This document shows, in pieces, positions 43,184-54,264 of a stretch of 64,000 nucleotides of DNA (positions are counted from its first letter, which is position 1; each line of letters starts with the position of its first letter). Origin of the DNA: Silvania hatchlandensis (GTDB taxonomy: Bacteria; Pseudomonadota; Gammaproteobacteria; Enterobacterales; Enterobacteriaceae); NCBI RefSeq assembly GCF_025564065.1, contig NZ_JAMGZK010000051.1, forward strand, positions 228,144 to 292,143, read 5' to 3'. Under the pieces are notes generated by a model, which had not been told where the DNA came from, made no database searches, and was given only the letters and a program-made list of their open reading frames with translations. The position numbers and the translations under genes are program-made.

Positions 43184-44161
43184 TCAGGCGCGATCGACAG
43201 TAAACGCAATCACGTCGCCCAGCTGCTCAGCGCCCAGCGCCAGCATCACCAGACGATCAACCCCCAGCGCCACGCCGGAGCAATCGGGCAGACCGGCTTT
43301 TAACGCTCCCAGCAGATTGTGATCAACGGGCTGCTGCGGCAGGCCGCGGGCAGCACGCTTGCGGTTATCCTGCTCAAAACGCTGCTGCTGTTCACGGGCA
43401 TCGGTCAACTCGTGGAAACCATTTGCCAGCTCAATACCTTTAAAATAAACCTCGAAGCGTTCCGCCACACGGTGATCTTCCGTGCTGATCTGCGCCAGTG
43501 ACGCCTGGCTTGCCGGGAAGTGGTACACAAAGGTCGGACGGTCTTTGCCAATGTGCGGCTCGACGCCCATCGCAAAGAGCAGCTGCAGCAAGGTGTCACG
43601 GTCTTCTTCGGTATCGGCAATATTGCTGAGATCCAGCTTTGCCGCCGCTTCGCGCAGCTGAGTTTTGTCCGCCGAGAGCGGATCAATGTCCAGATGACGC
43701 TGGAAAACCTGCTGGTACGAGAGCGTTTCAGCACCCGGGCACTCGAGTACCTGCTGCAGCAGATCGTCCACCTCATTCATCAGGCGGTACATATCATAGT
43801 GCGGACGGTACCACTCCAGCATGGTGAACTCCGGATTGTGGTGGCGACCCATCTCTTCATTACGGAAGCTACGACACAGCTGGTAAACCGGCCCACAGCC
43901 CGCGGCCAACAGGCGCTTCATGTGGTATTCCGGGCTGGTCATCAGGTAGAGATTCATCCCCTGGGAGTGACCAGGGCCGACAAAACGGGTTTCAAACGGG
44001 AACAGATGAATATCCGTTACCGTCGCCTGACTCATGCAGGGCGTTTCCACCTCCAGCACACCGCGATCGGCAAAAAAGCGGCGAATTTCCGCCATAATTG
44101 CTGCGCGTTTTAACAGATTGGGGATGGATGCGCTCGGCTGCCAGGTGGCCGTTTCGCTCAT
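43184..44161 (-). CDS. epmA: EF-P lysyl-lysine ligase EpmA (PoxA/GenX)
   Basis: EpmA resembles a class II lysyl-tRNA synthetase without the tRNA-binding domain and attaches (R)-beta-lysine to EF-P Lys34. The 325 residues match E. coli with the class II motifs: motif 1 near LEVETPCMS, motif 2 [25 protein letters not shown], motif 3 [14 protein letters not shown]. The ATG at 44161 replaces 44185 for a family-like start. Its partner EpmB and target EF-P are encoded 6-7 kb away in this window. It is convergent with mscM and divergent from frdA. Confidence 0.97.
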   Translation of the reverse strand: MSETATWQPSASIPNLLKRAAIMAEIRRFFADRGVLEVETPCMSQATVTDIHLFPFETRFVGPGHSQGMNLYLMTSPEYHMKRLLAAGCGPVYQLCRSFRNEEMGRHHNPEFTMLEWYRPHYDMYRLMNEVDDLLQQVLECPGAETLSYQQVFQRHLDIDPLSADKTQLREAAAKLDLSNIADTEEDRDTLLQLLFAMGVEPHIGKDRPTFVYHFPASQASLAQISTEDHRVAERFEVYFKGIELANGFHELTDAREQQQRFEQDNRKRAARGLPQQPVDHNLLGALKAGLPDCSGVALGVDRLVMLALGAEQLGDVIAFTVDRA

Positions 44162-44470
44162 GTGAATTTCTCCGATTTCAGACAAGGGGACGAAGTCTAC
44201 GCGTAACCCCGGACGGAGACAAATTTTGCGCAGGTAATTTTGTGGCTTTTATAACCACTAATAATTTCACGAGGCAATTCATCAATTATGATGATAATCA
44301 CCACCAAATAACCGCAAAAAAATCGAACACGTCAAATTTCCCTAAGCTCCCTACGGCTATACTGCGTTACCCATAAAGGAGCAGTGGAACCCCTTTCGCA
44401 TTTAGCCTCCCAGGCGGTGAACAACCGTTGAGTGTCGGGATGCGAAATATCAAAAATCTGGAGGAATGTC
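44162..44470 (+). promoter_or_regulatory. frd promoter region with FNR box
   Basis: Within this 309-base gap, ATCGAACACGTCAA (44322-44335) aligns with the FNR box known from the E. coli frd promoter (TTGAT-N4-ATCAA type). A TATACT hexamer lies at 44358-44363; a start near 44370 would place the FNR box centre at about -41.5, the class II activating position. It also contains the divergent epmA leader. FNR activation is inferred from the match. Confidence 0.82.
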
Positions 44471-46261
44471 GTGCAAACCTTTCAAGCCGATCTTGCCATA
44501 ATTGGCGCTGGCGGAGCGGGATTACGCGCAGCAATTGCTGCAGCTCAGGCTAATCCAAACGCTAAAATCGCCCTGATTTCAAAAGTCTATCCTATGCGCA
44601 GCCATACGGTTGCCGCGGAGGGGGGGTCTGCTGCCGTTGCGCAGGATCATGACAGCTTTGATTACCACTTTCACGACACCGTCGCCGGTGGCGACTGGCT
44701 ATGCGAACAGGATGTCGTCGATTATTTCGTCCATCATTGCCCGACGGAAATGACCCAGTTGGAGCAGTGGGGTTGCCCGTGGAGCCGCCGTGAAGACGGC
44801 AGCGTGAACGTGCGTCGTTTCGGCGGCATGAAAATTGAGCGCACCTGGTTTGCTGCCGATAAAACCGGCTTCCACATGCTTCATACCCTGTTCCAGACCT
44901 CGCTGCAGTTCCCGCAAATCCAACGCTTCGACGAGCACTTCGTGCTGGACATCCTGGTGGATGACGGCCAGGCGCGCGGTCTGGTGGCGATGAACATGAT
45001 GGAAGGTTCGCTGGTTCAGATCCGCGCTAACGCGGTGGTAATGGCCACCGGCGGTGCCGGACGCGTTTACCGCTATAACACCAACGGCGGGATTGTCACC
45101 GGCGACGGGATGGGCATGGCGCTGCAGCACGGGATCCCACTGCGCGATATGGAGTTCGTTCAGTATCACCCAACCGGTCTGCCGGGTTCCGGCATCCTGA
45201 TGACCGAGGGCTGCCGCGGCGAAGGCGGGATTCTGGTCAATAAAGATGGCTATCGCTATCTGCAGGATTACGGCATGGGCCCGGAAACTCCGTTGGGCGA
45301 GCCGAAGAACAAATACATGGAACTTGGCCCGCGCGACAAAGTGTCTCAGGCCTTCTGGCATGAGTGGCGCAAAGGTAACACTGTCCCTACCCCACGCGGC
45401 GATGTGGTCTATCTCGACCTGCGTCATCTGGGTGAGAAGAAACTGCTGGAACGCCTGCCGTTTATCTGCGAGCTGTCCAAAGCCTATGTCGGCGTGGATC
45501 CGGTAAAAGAGCCGATCCCTGTGCGCCCAACCGCGCACTACACCATGGGTGGGATTGAAACCGATCAGCAGTGTGAAACCCGTATTAAAGGCCTGTTTGC
45601 AGTGGGTGAATGCTCCTCCGTCGGCCTGCATGGCGCTAACCGTCTGGGCTCAAACTCGCTGGCTGAGCTGGTGGTGTTTGGTCGTCTGGCGGGTGAACAA
45701 GCCATGGCGCGCGCCGCGACTGCCGGTGCAGCCAACAGCGCCGCGCTGGATGCGCAGGTTGCGGATGTCGAACAGCGCCTGAAAAAACTGGTCAATCAGG
45801 AGGGCAATGAGAAGTGGTCGGCGATCCGCGACGAGATGGGACTTTCCATGGAGGAAGGTTGCGGCATTTACCGTACGCCGGAATTGATGCAGAAAACCAT
45901 CGACAAGCTGGCTGAACTGCAGGAACGCTTCAAACGCGTGCGCATTACTGACACCTCCAGCGTGTTCAACACCGACCTGCTCTACACCATTGAGCTGGGT
46001 CATGGCCTGAACGTGGCCGAATGTATGGCGCACTCCGCCCTGGCGCGGAAAGAGTCGCGCGGCGCGCATCAGCGTCTGGACGAAGGCTGCACGGAGCGCG
46101 ATGACGTCAACTTCCTCAAACATACCCTCGCGTATCGCGACGCGGATGGTTCCACTCGTCTGGACTACAGCGACGTGAAAATCACCACGCTGGCACCGGC
46201 TAAACGCGTGTACGGTGCAGAAGCGGAAGCCGCCGAGAAGAAGGAGACGACCCATGGCTGA
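44471..46261 (+). CDS. frdA: Fumarate reductase flavoprotein subunit FrdA
   Basis: FrdA is the catalytic subunit, with covalently bound FAD, that reduces fumarate to succinate in anaerobic respiration. From the GTG at 44471 (GGAGG upstream) it has 596 residues beginning [23 protein letters not shown] (dinucleotide-binding). [14 protein letters not shown] contains the FAD-linked His, [21 protein letters not shown] is the active-site segment, and [14 protein letters not shown] is the substrate loop. The C-terminal tail is somewhat shorter than in E. coli. It overlaps frdB by 8 bases. Confidence 0.98.
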   Translation: MQTFQADLAIIGAGGAGLRAAIAAAQANPNAKIALISKVYPMRSHTVAAEGGSAAVAQDHDSFDYHFHDTVAGGDWLCEQDVVDYFVHHCPTEMTQLEQWGCPWSRREDGSVNVRRFGGMKIERTWFAADKTGFHMLHTLFQTSLQFPQIQRFDEHFVLDILVDDGQARGLVAMNMMEGSLVQIRANAVVMATGGAGRVYRYNTNGGIVTGDGMGMALQHGIPLRDMEFVQYHPTGLPGSGILMTEGCRGEGGILVNKDGYRYLQDYGMGPETPLGEPKNKYMELGPRDKVSQAFWHEWRKGNTVPTPRGDVVYLDLRHLGEKKLLERLPFICELSKAYVGVDPVKEPIPVRPTAHYTMGGIETDQQCETRIKGLFAVGECSSVGLHGANRLGSNSLAELVVFGRLAGEQAMARAATAGAANSAALDAQVADVEQRLKKLVNQEGNEKWSAIRDEMGLSMEEGCGIYRTPELMQKTIDKLAELQERFKRVRITDTSSVFNTDLLYTIELGHGLNVAECMAHSALARKESRGAHQRLDEGCTERDDVNFLKHTLAYRDADGSTRLDYSDVKITTLAPAKRVYGAEAEAAEKKETTHG

Positions 46262-46988
46262 AATGCAAAACCTGAAAGTGGAAGTGGTACGCTATAACCC
46301 GGAAGTCGACAGCGCGCCACACAGCACGTTCTATGATGTGCCTTATGACGAGCAGACCTCCCTACTGGATGCGCTCGGCTACATCAAAGACAATCTGGCA
46401 CCGGACCTGAGCTACCGCTGGTCCTGCCGAATGGCAATCTGCGGTTCCTGCGGCATGATGGTCAACAAGGTACCTAAGCTGGCCTGTAAAACCTTCCTGC
46501 GCGAGTACCCGAAAGGGATGAAGGTCGAAGCCCTGGCGAACTTCCCCATTGAGCGCGATCTGGTGGTCGACATGACCCACTTTATCGAAAGCCTGGAAGC
46601 CATTAAGCCGTACATTATTGGCAACTCACGCACTCCGGACCAGGGACCCAACACGCAAACGCCGGCGCAAATGGCCAAGTATCACCAGTTCTCCGGCTGC
46701 ATTAACTGCGGTCTGTGCTATTCCGCCTGCCCGCAGTTTGGTCTGAATCCAGAATTTATCGGGCCGGCAGCCATTACCCTCGCGCATCGCTATAACGAAG
46801 ACAGCCGCGACAAGGGTAAGAAAGAGCGTATGGCCCAGCTTAACGGCCAGAACGGCGTCTGGACCTGTACCTTCGTCGGCTACTGCTCGGAAGTGTGTCC
46901 GAAGCACGTCGATCCGGCCGCCGCGATCCAACAGGGCAAAGTGGAAAGCTCGAAAGACTTTCTTATCGCCACCCTGAAACCACGCTAA
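46254..46988 (+). CDS. frdB: Fumarate reductase iron-sulfur subunit FrdB
   Basis: FrdB carries electrons from menaquinol to FrdA through three clusters. The 244 residues show the [2Fe-2S] ligands in [15 protein letters not shown] with a later Cys (LACKTFL), then [12 protein letters not shown] for [4Fe-4S] and [17 protein letters not shown] for [3Fe-4S]. The ATG at 46254 follows an AAGGAG site. Homologous in full to E. coli FrdB. Confidence 0.98.
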   Translation: MAEMQNLKVEVVRYNPEVDSAPHSTFYDVPYDEQTSLLDALGYIKDNLAPDLSYRWSCRMAICGSCGMMVNKVPKLACKTFLREYPKGMKVEALANFPIERDLVVDMTHFIESLEAIKPYIIGNSRTPDQGPNTQTPAQMAKYHQFSGCINCGLCYSACPQFGLNPEFIGPAAITLAHRYNEDSRDKGKKERMAQLNGQNGVWTCTFVGYCSEVCPKHVDPAAAIQQGKVESSKDFLIATLKPR

Positions 46989-46998
46989 GGAGTGCATG

Positions 46999-47394
46999 AT
47001 GACGACTAAACGCAAAGCCTATGTCCGGCCGATGCCATCCACCTGGTGGAAGAATCTGCCGTTTTATCGCTTCTATATGCTGCGTGAAGGCACGGCGGTG
47101 CCGGCGGTGTGGTTCAGTATCGAGCTGATGTATGGCCTGTTTGCTCTTAAACATGGCCCGGAGACCTGGATGGGTTTCGTCGGATTTCTGCAAAATCCGG
47201 TGGTGGTGATCCTCAATATCATCGTGCTGGCGGCAGCGTTACTGCACACCAAAACGTGGTTTGAGCTGGCGCCGAAAGCGGCAAATATTATCGTGAAAGG
47301 CGAAAAACTGGGGCCAGAGCCGATTATTAAAGGACTCTGGGTGGTAACTGCGGTCGTGACCGTCGTGATTCTTGGCATAGCCTTGTTCTGGTAA
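46999..47394 (+). CDS. frdC: Fumarate reductase membrane anchor FrdC
   Basis: FrdC is one of two hydrophobic subunits that anchor FrdAB and form the menaquinol site. The 131-residue protein has three helices, starts [33 protein letters not shown] and matches the E. coli length. An in-frame ATG at 46996 is one codon earlier; the one at 46999 leaves a better distance to AAGGAG. Confidence 0.97.
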   Translation: MTTKRKAYVRPMPSTWWKNLPFYRFYMLREGTAVPAVWFSIELMYGLFALKHGPETWMGFVGFLQNPVVVILNIIVLAAALLHTKTWFELAPKAANIIVKGEKLGPEPIIKGLWVVTAVVTVVILGIALFW

Positions 47395-47404
47395 GGAGAC
47401 CACG

Positions 47405-47764
47405 GTGATTAATCCAAATCCAAAACGTTCTGATGAACCGGTTTTCTGGGGACTCTTTGGCGCAGGCGGCATGTGGTGCGCCATTATCGCGCCGGTCATT
47501 ATTCTGCTGGTGGGCATTATGCTGCCGCTGGGTCTGTATCCAGGCGATGCACTGAGCTACGAGCGGGTGCTGACTTTCGCCCATAGCTTTGTTGGCAGGG
47601 TGTTCATCTTCCTGATGATTGTGCTGCCGCTGTGGTGTGGTTTGCACCGTATGCATCACGCGATGCATGACCTGAAGATCCATGTCCCTAATGGTAAATG
47701 GGTGTTCTATGGTCTGGCGGCCATTCTGAGCGTAGTCACGCTGGTTGCCGTCGTCTTTATGTAA
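47405..47764 (+). CDS. frdD: Fumarate reductase membrane anchor FrdD
   Basis: FrdD is the second membrane anchor. The 119 residues start with GTG at 47405 behind AAGGAG and read [23 protein letters not shown], followed by three helices and [16 protein letters not shown]. In E. coli ampC follows and shares this region with its promoter and attenuator. Here blc follows directly. Confidence 0.97.
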   Translation: MINPNPKRSDEPVFWGLFGAGGMWCAIIAPVIILLVGIMLPLGLYPGDALSYERVLTFAHSFVGRVFIFLMIVLPLWCGLHRMHHAMHDLKIHVPNGKWVFYGLAAILSVVTLVAVVFM

Positions 47765-47772
47765 TAACTCTC

Positions 47773-47798
47773 GCTCTCCTGCTCACCGGCAGGAGAGC
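47773..47798 (+). terminator. Terminator-like hairpin after frdD
   Basis: A perfect 10-bp stem (GCTCTCCTGC / GCAGGAGAGC) with a 6-base loop lies 8 bases past the frdD stop. The tail AAAATTCC has no U-run, so it may be a weak terminator or attenuator upstream of blc. Confidence 0.6.
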
Positions 47799-47849
47799 AA
47801 AATTCCTCGCAGGCTCTACACTTAACAAAAAGCCTGTAAGGAAACTCCT

Positions 47850-48380
47850 ATGCGCATCCTGCCTGTCATCGCCGCCGTTGCCGCTGCGTTTCTGGTTGTT
47901 GCCTGTAGCTCCCCCACGCCCCCTCCTGGCGTAACCGTCGTCACCCCTTTTGATGCTCAGAAGTTCCTCGGAAGCTGGTACGAAATTGCCCGCTTCGACC
48001 ACCGTTTTGAGCGCGGTTTACAGAAGGTGACGGCAAACTATAGCCCCATGAGCGATGGCGGCATTCAGGTCATCAACCGGGGCTATAACCCGGAGCGTGG
48101 TATGTGGCAAAAGGTCACGGGAAAAGCATACTTTACGGGTAGCCCCAATAGCGCCGCGCTGAAAGTCTCTTTCTTTGGTCCCTTCTATGGCGGGTATAAC
48201 GTAATCGCTCTCGACAGCGCCTATCGACACGCGCTGGTGTGCGGGCCGGACCATGATTATCTGTGGATCCTCTCCCGCACACCGACGATTTCAGATGACG
48301 TCAAACAGCAGCTTCTGGATACAGCGACGCGTCAGGGATTTGATGTCAGCAAATTCATCTGGGTTGAGCAGCCCCATTAA
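47850..48380 (+). CDS. blc: Outer-membrane lipocalin Blc
   Basis: Blc is an outer-membrane lipoprotein of the lipocalin family thought to bind lysophospholipids. The 176 residues begin with a lipoprotein signal (lipobox VVACSS, Cys about residue 19), then the lipocalin motifs [19 protein letters not shown] (conserved GxW), KVTANYS, and the closing [22 protein letters not shown]. Its stop overlaps the stop of convergent gdx/sugE by 3 to 4 bases. Confidence 0.96.
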   Translation: MRILPVIAAVAAAFLVVACSSPTPPPGVTVVTPFDAQKFLGSWYEIARFDHRFERGLQKVTANYSPMSDGGIQVINRGYNPERGMWQKVTGKAYFTGSPNSAALKVSFFGPFYGGYNVIALDSAYRHALVCGPDHDYLWILSRTPTISDDVKQQLLDTATRQGFDVSKFIWVEQPH

Positions 48381-48694
48381 TGGGTGCTGAGCTTCAGCCC
48401 GATAATCCCGGCGACAATCAGTGCGAGGCTGGCAATACGCGCCAGGCTCGCCGACTCACCCAGCAATAAAATGCCGGTAATGGCCGCGCCCACCGCGCCA
48501 ATCCCCGTCCATACGGCATAAGCCGTGCCCACCGGCAGCGAGCGCATTGCCCAGGAGAGCAGAACAATACTGACGATCATCGCGGCAACGGTGATGATGC
48601 TTGGCGTAAGACGGGTAAACCCGTGGGTGTATTTCAGGCCGATGGCCCATACCACTTCGAGTAAACCGGCAATCAAAAGAATAATCCAGGGCAT
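48377..48694 (-). CDS. gdx: Guanidinium exporter Gdx (SugE)
   Basis: Gdx is a small multidrug-resistance family dimer that exports guanidinium in exchange for protons. The 105 residues form four helices with the conserved Glu13 in [20 protein letters not shown] and the [18 protein letters not shown] helix 3 motif characteristic of the Gdx group rather than the EmrE group. The ribosome site AAGGAG precedes the ATG. A guanidine-II riboswitch lies just upstream. Confidence 0.96.
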   Translation of the reverse strand: MPWIILLIAGLLEVVWAIGLKYTHGFTRLTPSIITVAAMIVSIVLLSWAMRSLPVGTAYAVWTGIGAVGAAITGILLLGESASLARIASLALIVAGIIGLKLSTH

Positions 48695-48723
48695 TACGGG
48701 CTCCTTAACTTAACTAACAGTCT

Positions 48724-48768
48724 GGGGCCGTCCCCGATGAGAGAAGCGCTTACAGGCCGTCCTGTAAG
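48724..48768 (-). promoter_or_regulatory. Guanidine-II (mini-ykkC) riboswitch of gdx
   Basis: On the minus strand two hairpins both have the ACGG loop typical of this riboswitch: CTTACAGG-ACGG-CCTGTAAG (48749-48768) and GGGG-ACGG-CCCC (48724-48735). They lie 30 to 74 bases upstream of the gdx start, with the Shine-Dalgarno sequence just downstream, as expected for guanidine-activated translation. E. coli gdx has the same arrangement. Confidence 0.93.
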
Positions 48769-48966
48769 GCAGATGAACTTCATATTGTGATGAGCAGGAA
48801 CGCTTTTTTCAACGAATTTCTTTTAGGTAACACTTGGCAGATTAAAAGCAAGAAATAGGCGCAGTTAGCAGTGAAGTTCAGGCATTTATAACTCATCCGA
48901 CTTCCTTATTATGGGATGTTTCCTGAAAGCAGGAAGCGATCACCCTTTGCCAACTGCGAAAAAAAT

Positions 48967-49566
48967 ATGTTCAAAATTCTGTTGATTGACCGATGTCATT
49001 ACACCCGCATGGGTTTAGAAGCATGGCTCAATCATTCCGGTCTGTTCCCTTTTTCTTTACTGGTAACAGGCCTCAATAATCTCTACCTTGCCAGGGAACA
49101 TATCCTGCAGTGGAAACCGGCGCTGGTGATCGGGGATTTGCAGGGCTTCATGTCTGAAATGCCGCATATTTCACCCATCAACGCCCTGGTGAGCGCCAGT
49201 GAAAACGTGCCTTTTATCTCGCTGCATTCTGCTGAAATAGCTGAGATGGCAGTCCTAAGGGATAAATTTCCTGTGTGGGCATCATTGTTCAAAAATACCC
49301 CGCTGAAGGATCTGGCGCAGGTAATAAATGACGCATTAGCGTCCCAGACAACCTGCGAACCGGCGCACACAGTGGCACCCTTACTGACGCGTCAGGAAGA
49401 GAGAGTGTTGTCGCTGTGGATGGAAGGCGCCAGCAATCAGAAGATTGCCAGCAAACTGAGTATTCACGGGAAAACGGTTTATACCTACAAGCGTAATATT
49501 CGCATGAAACTGCATATGGATACACGCTACTCGCCGTTTCTGTCACGATCCGAATCAGTAAACTGA
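48967..49566 (+). CDS. LuxR-family regulator, EcnR-like
   Basis: This 199-residue protein has an N-terminal response-regulator-like region (MFKILLIDRCHYTRMGLEAWL) without the full set of phosphorylation Asp/Lys residues and a C-terminal LuxR helix-turn-helix (LLTRQEERVLSLWMEGASNQKIASKLSIHGKTVYTYKRNIRMKL). It resembles RcsA/BglJ-type regulators. Its place beside ecnB fits EcnR, the entericidin-locus regulator of Citrobacter freundii; this name rests on context. The start is uncertain: an in-frame ATG lies at 48916 and neither has a clear ribosome site. It is convergent with ecnB. Confidence 0.8.
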   Translation: MFKILLIDRCHYTRMGLEAWLNHSGLFPFSLLVTGLNNLYLAREHILQWKPALVIGDLQGFMSEMPHISPINALVSASENVPFISLHSAEIAEMAVLRDKFPVWASLFKNTPLKDLAQVINDALASQTTCEPAHTVAPLLTRQEERVLSLWMEGASNQKIASKLSIHGKTVYTYKRNIRMKLHMDTRYSPFLSRSESVN

Positions 49567-49603
49567 GGGTACGGCGGCTGAATCAGCCCCGTACCGCCCA
49601 TTA

Positions 49604-49750
49604 TTACTGCTGTGCTTTCGTCGCTGCACCGGAGATGGCACTACCGCCATCAGAAATATCTTCACCAACGCCACGCGTTGTATTACAGGCAGTTAATACC
49701 GACGAAAGTACCAGGACAGAAAAGATCGCTGCAATTGTTTTCTTAATCAT
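49604..49750 (-). CDS. ecnB: Entericidin B lipoprotein
   Basis: This 48-residue small lipoprotein begins [19 protein letters not shown], has the lipobox LTAC (Cys22), then [19 protein letters not shown] and ends ATKAQQ, nearly identical to E. coli EcnB. EcnB is described as the bacteriolytic partner of the EcnA antidote and is sigma-S controlled in E. coli. No EcnA coding sequence is found between it and efp. GGAAG precedes the ATG. Confidence 0.92.
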   Translation of the reverse strand: MIKKTIAAIFSVLVLSSVLTACNTTRGVGEDISDGGSAISGAATKAQQ

Positions 49751-49889
49751 AATTTCTTCCTTTTTTAGCCAAATTATTGGTGTATAGCCACATAAGCATA
49801 GCCAGGATTCAGGCTAGTGACGGAAAGGAAAGCGTTTTTAAGAAAACAGGAAGGATCAGAAGGCAGCGAAAGAGAGGGCATATCGATAT

Positions 49890-49910
49890 GGCGCAGCAAA
49901 CGGCTGCGCC
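49890..49910. terminator. Hairpin after efp
   Basis: An 8-bp stem (GGCGCAGC / GCTGCGCC) with a 5-base loop lies 17 bases beyond the efp stop. The minus-strand tail is not U-rich, so it is a moderate candidate for the efp transcript end. Confidence 0.5.
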
Positions 49911-49927
49911 TTTCATCCGGTCGTGAA

Positions 49928-50494
49928 TTACTTCACGCGGGAGACGTATTCACCAGAGCGGGTGTCCACTTTGATGACTTCGCCGGTCTGAACAAACAGC
50001 GGAACTTTAACCACTGCACCGGTAGACAGCTTAGCAGGCTTACCGCCAGTCCCTGCGGTGTCACCTTTCAGACCTGGATCGGTTTCAACGATTTCCAGTT
50101 CAACGAAGTTTGGTGGGGTCACAGAAATAGGCTGACCGTTCCACAGGGTCACGATGCACTCAGCCTGATCCAGCAGCCATTTGGCGCTGTCACCGACCGC
50201 TTTTTCGTCAGCTGACAGCTGTTCGAAAGTGGAGTTGTTCATGAAGTGGTAGAATTCACCGTCGTTGTAGAGATAAGTCAGGTTCATATCAACAACGTCT
50301 GCGCCTTCAGCGGAGTCGGTGGATTTGAACGTTTTTTCTACACGGGTACCGGTCAGCAGGCGGCGCAGCTTAACGCGTGCGAATGCCTGGCCTTTCCCTG
50401 GTTTGACGAATTCGCTGGCTTCAACCGCGTACGGTTCGCCGTCCATCATGATTTTAAGACCGGCACGAAAATCGTTGCTATAGTAAGTCGCCAT
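49928..50494 (-). CDS. efp: Elongation factor P
   Basis: EF-P relieves ribosome stalling at polyproline stretches. The 188 residues have the N-terminal KOW-like domain with the modified lysine Lys34 in VKPGKGQAF, then two OB folds ending [13 protein letters not shown]. The ATG at 50494 gives [16 protein letters not shown]; an ORF that reads on upstream has no family similarity. It is divergent from epmB, which encodes its modification enzyme. Confidence 0.98.
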   Translation of the reverse strand: MATYYSNDFRAGLKIMMDGEPYAVEASEFVKPGKGQAFARVKLRRLLTGTRVEKTFKSTDSAEGADVVDMNLTYLYNDGEFYHFMNNSTFEQLSADEKAVGDSAKWLLDQAECIVTLWNGQPISVTPPNFVELEIVETDPGLKGDTAGTGGKPAKLSTGAVVKVPLFVQTGEVIKVDTRSGEYVSRVK

Positions 50495-50534
50495 AAGGCC
50501 CTCTGAAATTGTTAACTGGTAGCTAAGCCACAAA

Positions 50535-51563
50535 ATGGCGCATATTGTAACCCTAAACACCCCATCCAGAGAAGATTGGTTATTGCAACTTGCAGATGTA
50601 ATAACTGACCCGGATGAACTGCTCCGTCTGGTAAATGTAGACGCTGATGAAAATCTCCTTGCCGGACGTGACGCCAAACGCCTGTTTGCGTTGCGCGTGC
50701 CGCGTGCGTTCGTGGCGCGTATGGAGAAAGGCAACCCTGACGATCCACTGCTGAAACAGGTACTTACCGCGCAGGATGAGTTTATCACCGCCCCCGGCTA
50801 CAGTACGGATCCACTCGAAGAGCAAAACAGCGTGGTACCCGGCTTACTGCATAAATACCGCAATCGCGCGCTGCTGCTGGTAAAAGGCGGCTGTGCAGTG
50901 AACTGCCGTTACTGCTTCCGGCGTCATTTCCCTTATGCGGATAACCAGGGGAATAAACGCAACTGGCAGGCCGCCCTGAATTACGTTTTAGCCCATCCGG
51001 AGCTGGATGAGATTATTTTCTCCGGCGGTGACCCGCTTATGGCGAAGGATCACGAGCTGGACTGGCTTATCACTCAGCTTGAGGCCATCCCGCATATCAA
51101 GCGCTTGCGTATTCATAGCCGCTTGCCGATTGTCATTCCGGCGCGCATCACCGACACGCTGGTGTCTCGCTTTGCGCGTTCATCACTGCAAATATTACTG
51201 GTTAATCATATTAATCATACCAATGAGATCGACGATGCGTTCCGTGCAGCGATGTCGGCTTTACGCACAGCGGGCGTCACCTTGCTCAACCAGAGTGTAC
51301 TGCTGCGCGGCGTGAATGATAATGCCCACACATTAGCCAGTCTCAGTAATGCGCTGTTTGATGCCGGCGTTATGCCCTATTACCTGCACGTTCTGGATCG
51401 CGTTCAGGGCGCGGCACATTTCATGGTGAGTGATGAAGAAGCGCGTCAGCTTATGCGGGAATTATTGACCCTGGTTTCGGGCTATATGGTGCCGAAACTG
51501 GCGCGTGAGATTGGTGGCCAGCCGAGTAAGACGCCGCTGGATTTGGGGCTGCAACAGCGTTAA
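50535..51563 (+). CDS. epmB: EF-P lysine 2,3-aminomutase EpmB (YjeK)
   Basis: EpmB is a radical SAM, PLP-dependent enzyme that makes (R)-beta-lysine for EpmA to attach to EF-P. The 342 residues match E. coli. The radical SAM motif [15 protein letters not shown] lies near residue 120, followed by [11 protein letters not shown] and [16 protein letters not shown]. It is divergent from efp with only 40 bases between the starts. Confidence 0.97.
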   Translation: MAHIVTLNTPSREDWLLQLADVITDPDELLRLVNVDADENLLAGRDAKRLFALRVPRAFVARMEKGNPDDPLLKQVLTAQDEFITAPGYSTDPLEEQNSVVPGLLHKYRNRALLLVKGGCAVNCRYCFRRHFPYADNQGNKRNWQAALNYVLAHPELDEIIFSGGDPLMAKDHELDWLITQLEAIPHIKRLRIHSRLPIVIPARITDTLVSRFARSSLQILLVNHINHTNEIDDAFRAAMSALRTAGVTLLNQSVLLRGVNDNAHTLASLSNALFDAGVMPYYLHVLDRVQGAAHFMVSDEEARQLMRELLTLVSGYMVPKLAREIGGQPSKTPLDLGLQQR

Positions 51564-51573
51564 TCCGTGATTC

Positions 51574-51606
51574 CGGGTGTCCTTCTCAAAGGGGGAAGAA
51601 CACCCG
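51574..51606. terminator. Hairpin between epmB and yjeI
   Basis: An imperfect 12-bp stem (CGGGTGTCCTTC / GAAGAACACCCG) between convergent stop codons. No long T-run follows on either side; a shared transcript end is likely. Confidence 0.55.
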
Positions 51607-51614
51607 CAACGACA

Positions 51615-51968
51615 TCAGTTCGGACATTTATAAACCTGGCCAATCATTTCGCTGGCCGTCGGCACAAAGCTCGACAACATCCCCTGCGTCGGGCTGCTCA
51701 CACCATAAATCACATTACCGCCCATTTCTGCAGCCTGGTTACGAAGCGCATTCGCCGCACCGCGCATTGAACCGCCCTCTTCGCCATGCTGACCAGACAG
51801 CCAGTTGCTTTGTTTACCGGTTGCCGTTCCCACCAGCTGACACTCGCTCCCCGGCTTATCTTCCACAAAGCGAACACTTTGCCCACCAGCGGACAGCTCG
51901 TTACTGGAGCTACAACCCGCCAGCAGCAATGCTGCCCCTACAATCCCTGCACAGACCTTTACGCGCAT
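51615..51968 (-). CDS. yjeI: Lipoprotein YjeI (DUF4156)
   Basis: This 117-residue lipoprotein has lipobox LLAGCSSS (Cys about residue 19) and a DUF4156 domain containing ECQLVGTATGKQSNWLSGQHG and AAEMGGNVIYGVSS, matching E. coli YjeI in length and sequence. Function unknown. The ATG at 51968 was chosen over 52058 because it starts the signal peptide. The E. coli neighbour yjeJ is absent here. Confidence 0.93.
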   Translation of the reverse strand: MRVKVCAGIVGAALLLAGCSSSNELSAGGQSVRFVEDKPGSECQLVGTATGKQSNWLSGQHGEEGGSMRGAANALRNQAAEMGGNVIYGVSSPTQGMLSSFVPTASEMIGQVYKCPN

Positions 51969-52044
51969 GTTATTCCTCGTTTTCAATAAGCTGGGCAACT
52001 GCTGCCCCTGTGTAAACCTTATACTAAAAAGATGACCAAAAGAA

Positions 52045-52074
52045 AAACCCCCGATCATTTCTGACCGGGGGTTT
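52045..52074 (-). terminator. Terminator of groSL
   Basis: A 9-bp stem (AAACCCCCG / CGGGGGTTT) lies 32 bases beyond the groL stop; reading on the minus strand the tail is TTCTTTTGG. It ends the groS-groL transcript. Confidence 0.88.
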
Positions 52075-52105
52075 GTTCATTTCTGCGAGGTGCAGAACAA
52101 CATGA

Positions 52106-53776
<1,671 letters not shown>

Positions 53777-53793
53777 TCAGTGTCGTTCTCGGA

Positions 53794-54196
<403 letters not shown>

Positions 54197-54264
54197 GGGT
54201 AGTCGAAAAAAAATATGCGAAAGTGTTACCATCGCCTCTCTTTTGGTGGCGGCAGGACGATGGA

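Noticed and set aside
44699..45631. 310-codon minus-strand ORF opposite frdA
   Set aside because: It is antisense to the conserved flavoprotein gene and has no motif.
48916..48966. Longer start for the EcnR-like protein
   Set aside because: The extra 17 residues (MFPESRKRSPFANCEKN) do not fit a response-regulator-like fold, which naturally starts at MFKILLIDR; neither start has a strong ribosome site, so it stays only a possibility.
49751..49927. Possible ecnA next to ecnB
   Set aside because: No frame on either strand gives a short lipoprotein with an LTGC-type lipobox.
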